A stretch of DNA of 40,509 nucleotides from a virus, in the IMG/VR virus record IMGVR_UViG_3300032322_000426, positions 1 to 40,509 of that record, one strand, 5' to 3'. The position numbers and the translations under genes were made by a program. Shown here piece by piece: positions 40,356 through 40,509 of this stretch. Each line of letters begins with the position of its first letter. Position 1 is the stretch's first letter. The notes beneath the pieces were generated by a model. The model was given only the letters and a program-made list of their open reading frames with translations, was not told the DNA's origin and did not search any database.

Positions 40356-40509
40356 GTTTGTCAAGAACCTTGGAAACTATGAAAGTATCCATGTTGATGT
40401 TGGCATAGAAGACTTTGTTCGTGACAAGGAAAGTGTAGATGACGCATTTGAGCGAGTCTACGCATATGTAGAAAAGAAGTTGGTTGAAAAGGTACAGGAC
40501 ATAGAGGAA
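40318..40509 (+). CDS. Phage protein of unknown function, cut by the window edge
   Basis: The first 64 codons of a gene continue past the right edge. The product starts MELNPTRVRVGLKFVKNLGN and continues YESIHVDVGIEDFVRDKESV, then a helix (DDAFERVYAYVEKKLVEKVQ). The N-L-G-N-Y-E-S-I-x-V-x-V-G pattern followed by a helix occurs in a family of small phage proteins of no known function. It overlaps the previous gene by 38 bp. The start codon is uncertain because no strong ribosome site is near; the frame is supported by being open to the edge. Confidence 0.6.
   Translation, partial: MELNPTRVRVGLKFVKNLGNYESIHVDVGIEDFVRDKESVDDAFERVYAYVEKKLVEKVQDIEE

Noticed and set aside
1-40509. tRNA genes, integrase, attachment sites
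   Set aside because: None was found by reading; no cloverleaf-like run with a TTC-A arm or recombinase motif was noticed. A tRNAscan run would be decisive for tRNAs.

Overview
The window is part of the genome of a tailed double-stranded DNA phage with a siphovirus-type (long, non-contractile) tail. It holds a near-complete run of late genes: lysis, portal, protease/scaffold, capsid, connectors, tail tube, tape measure, tail tip and fibres. No host gene, integrase, attachment site, tRNA or CRISPR array was seen by eye. The DNA is AT-rich (roughly 40% GC by eye) and genes are packed with short overlaps. The host is an inference. A B12-dependent (class II) ribonucleotide reductase, a ThyX-type thymidylate synthase, a PGRP-type amidase endolysin and an actinophage-like tape measure and prohead protease suggest a low-GC Gram-positive, possibly aquatic actinobacterial, host.

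Layout. Positions 93-1342 are a minus-strand operon (thyX, a small conserved protein, an HNH nuclease). It diverges from the rest across an AT-rich promoter region (1343-1499). Then on the plus strand: holin, a 48-residue ORF, endolysin and a membrane/coiled-coil protein (1500-3239), and two small structural-looking proteins (3220-4049). A lone minus-strand zinc-ribbon gene follows (4027-4239), with a perfect palindrome over its start codon. Next come the class II RNR (4345-6270) and two LamG-like surface proteins (6283-10418). The head module is at 10452-15712 (small protein, portal, protease-scaffold polyprotein, major capsid protein). Connectors and tail terminator are at 15803-18352, and the tail tube at 18418-19155. 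The frameshifted tail-assembly chaperone is at 19250-19929 and a 2169-residue tape measure at 19922-26431. Tail tip, baseplate and fibre genes run 26431-38178. An HNH homing-type nuclease (38150-38629) separates the tail module from a group of non-structural genes: metallophosphoesterase, zinc ribbon, MerR-like DNA-binding protein and two unknowns. The last gene runs off the right edge. Neither terminase subunit was recognised in the window.

How the genes work together. ThyX and RNR supply dTMP and deoxynucleotides. The protease-scaffold polyprotein, portal and capsid protein build the prohead, with a likely separate scaffold product from an internal start at 14066. The connectors close the head and join a tail whose length is set by the tape measure. 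Tail-tip proteins, LamG/lectin-like proteins and a repeat-built fibre form the host-recognition surface. Strong hairpin terminators follow exactly the two most abundant virion proteins (major capsid and tail tube), and each is followed by a TATAAT-like hexamer, so the late region is probably transcribed in graded segments.
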